A stretch of DNA of 64,000 nt from Sinohyriopsis cumingii (taxonomy: Eukaryota > Mollusca > Bivalvia > Unionida > Unionidae). Below: more notes on the stretch, generated by a model, which did no database searches, was not told the DNA's origin, and was given only the letters and a program-made list of their open reading frames with translations. The DNA itself is not shown here. The stretch covers positions 14,105,220 through 14,169,219 of the forward strand of contig CM068839.1 in assembly GCA_028554795.2 (NCBI GenBank), given 5' to 3'. Within the stretch, counting starts at the first letter, position 1.

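Noticed and set aside
62934-63554. 206-codon minus-strand open frame as a host gene
   Set aside because: Its first half is retroposon sequence, shared with 35444, and the rest runs antisense through exon 26.
850-64000. Ryanodine receptor
   Set aside because: The RIH core is shared with RyR, but no SPRY repeats lie between MIR and later exons. The downstream order (QKLMR, SRKN, KFGYYSDIEDV, AMEVLDLLL, FQLALEAQ) follows IP3R.

Overview
This is an AT-rich animal genomic window with spliced genes and long introns. It holds one recognisable host gene, on the + strand and cut at both ends. I reconstructed 27 exons at about 850-64000, roughly 2.7 kb of coding sequence or about 900 codons. Exon phases chain across essentially every junction. 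The product is an inositol 1,4,5-trisphosphate receptor (IP3R)-type intracellular calcium-release channel. The exons cover the C-terminal part of the N-terminal beta-trefoil (MIR) region, the first RIH (armadillo-like) domain, and the solenoid behind it, up to about the start of the second RIH domain. No SPRY exons lie between MIR and RIH, which favours IP3R over ryanodine receptor. The first exons (suppressor domain) and everything up to the membrane pore lie outside the window. The sequence is clearly divergent from canonical IP3R, including at the ligand-binding residues, so it is probably a paralogue. A mollusc or other lophotrochozoan is the best guess, from the SINE-like repeats with a (..GTTAAAC..AAC) tail, the DIRS-type relics and the minisatellite-rich introns. 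I cannot name a species.

Layout. 850-6116: four MIR-region exons, with a 53-bp minisatellite and a tRNA-derived SINE. 6117-11829: intron with a 14-bp CATATG-rich array and two CTCF-like motifs. 11830-12637: two exons. 12638-19664: long intron holding a decayed 5.1-kb DNA transposon with terminal inverted repeats, between minisatellites. 19665-34227: RIH-region exons, separated by introns with a DIRS gag-like relic, a hAT-type MITE and several minisatellites. 34228-43721: a 2-kb 25-bp array interrupted by a retroposon, one 36-nt microexon, and a 43-bp array. 43722-45804: four exons. 45805-53608: intron with a decayed DIRS-like reverse transcriptase/RNase H relic and a diverged array. 53609-64000: eight exons. 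One of these ends inside a 22-copy, 66-bp tandem array that repeats the exon end together with its 5' splice site.

Three things stand out. First, nearly every sizeable intron carries its own unrelated minisatellite. Second, a family of about 200-bp elements built from two adjacent hairpins inside a shared terminal inverted repeat occurs about ten times. Third, transposon and repeat sequence touches splice sites at several exons (11830, 60148, 63937). I saw no tRNA or rRNA gene, no CRISPR array and no bacterial-type operon. Nearly all long open frames that are not exons are by-products of tandem arrays or of AT-rich chance.
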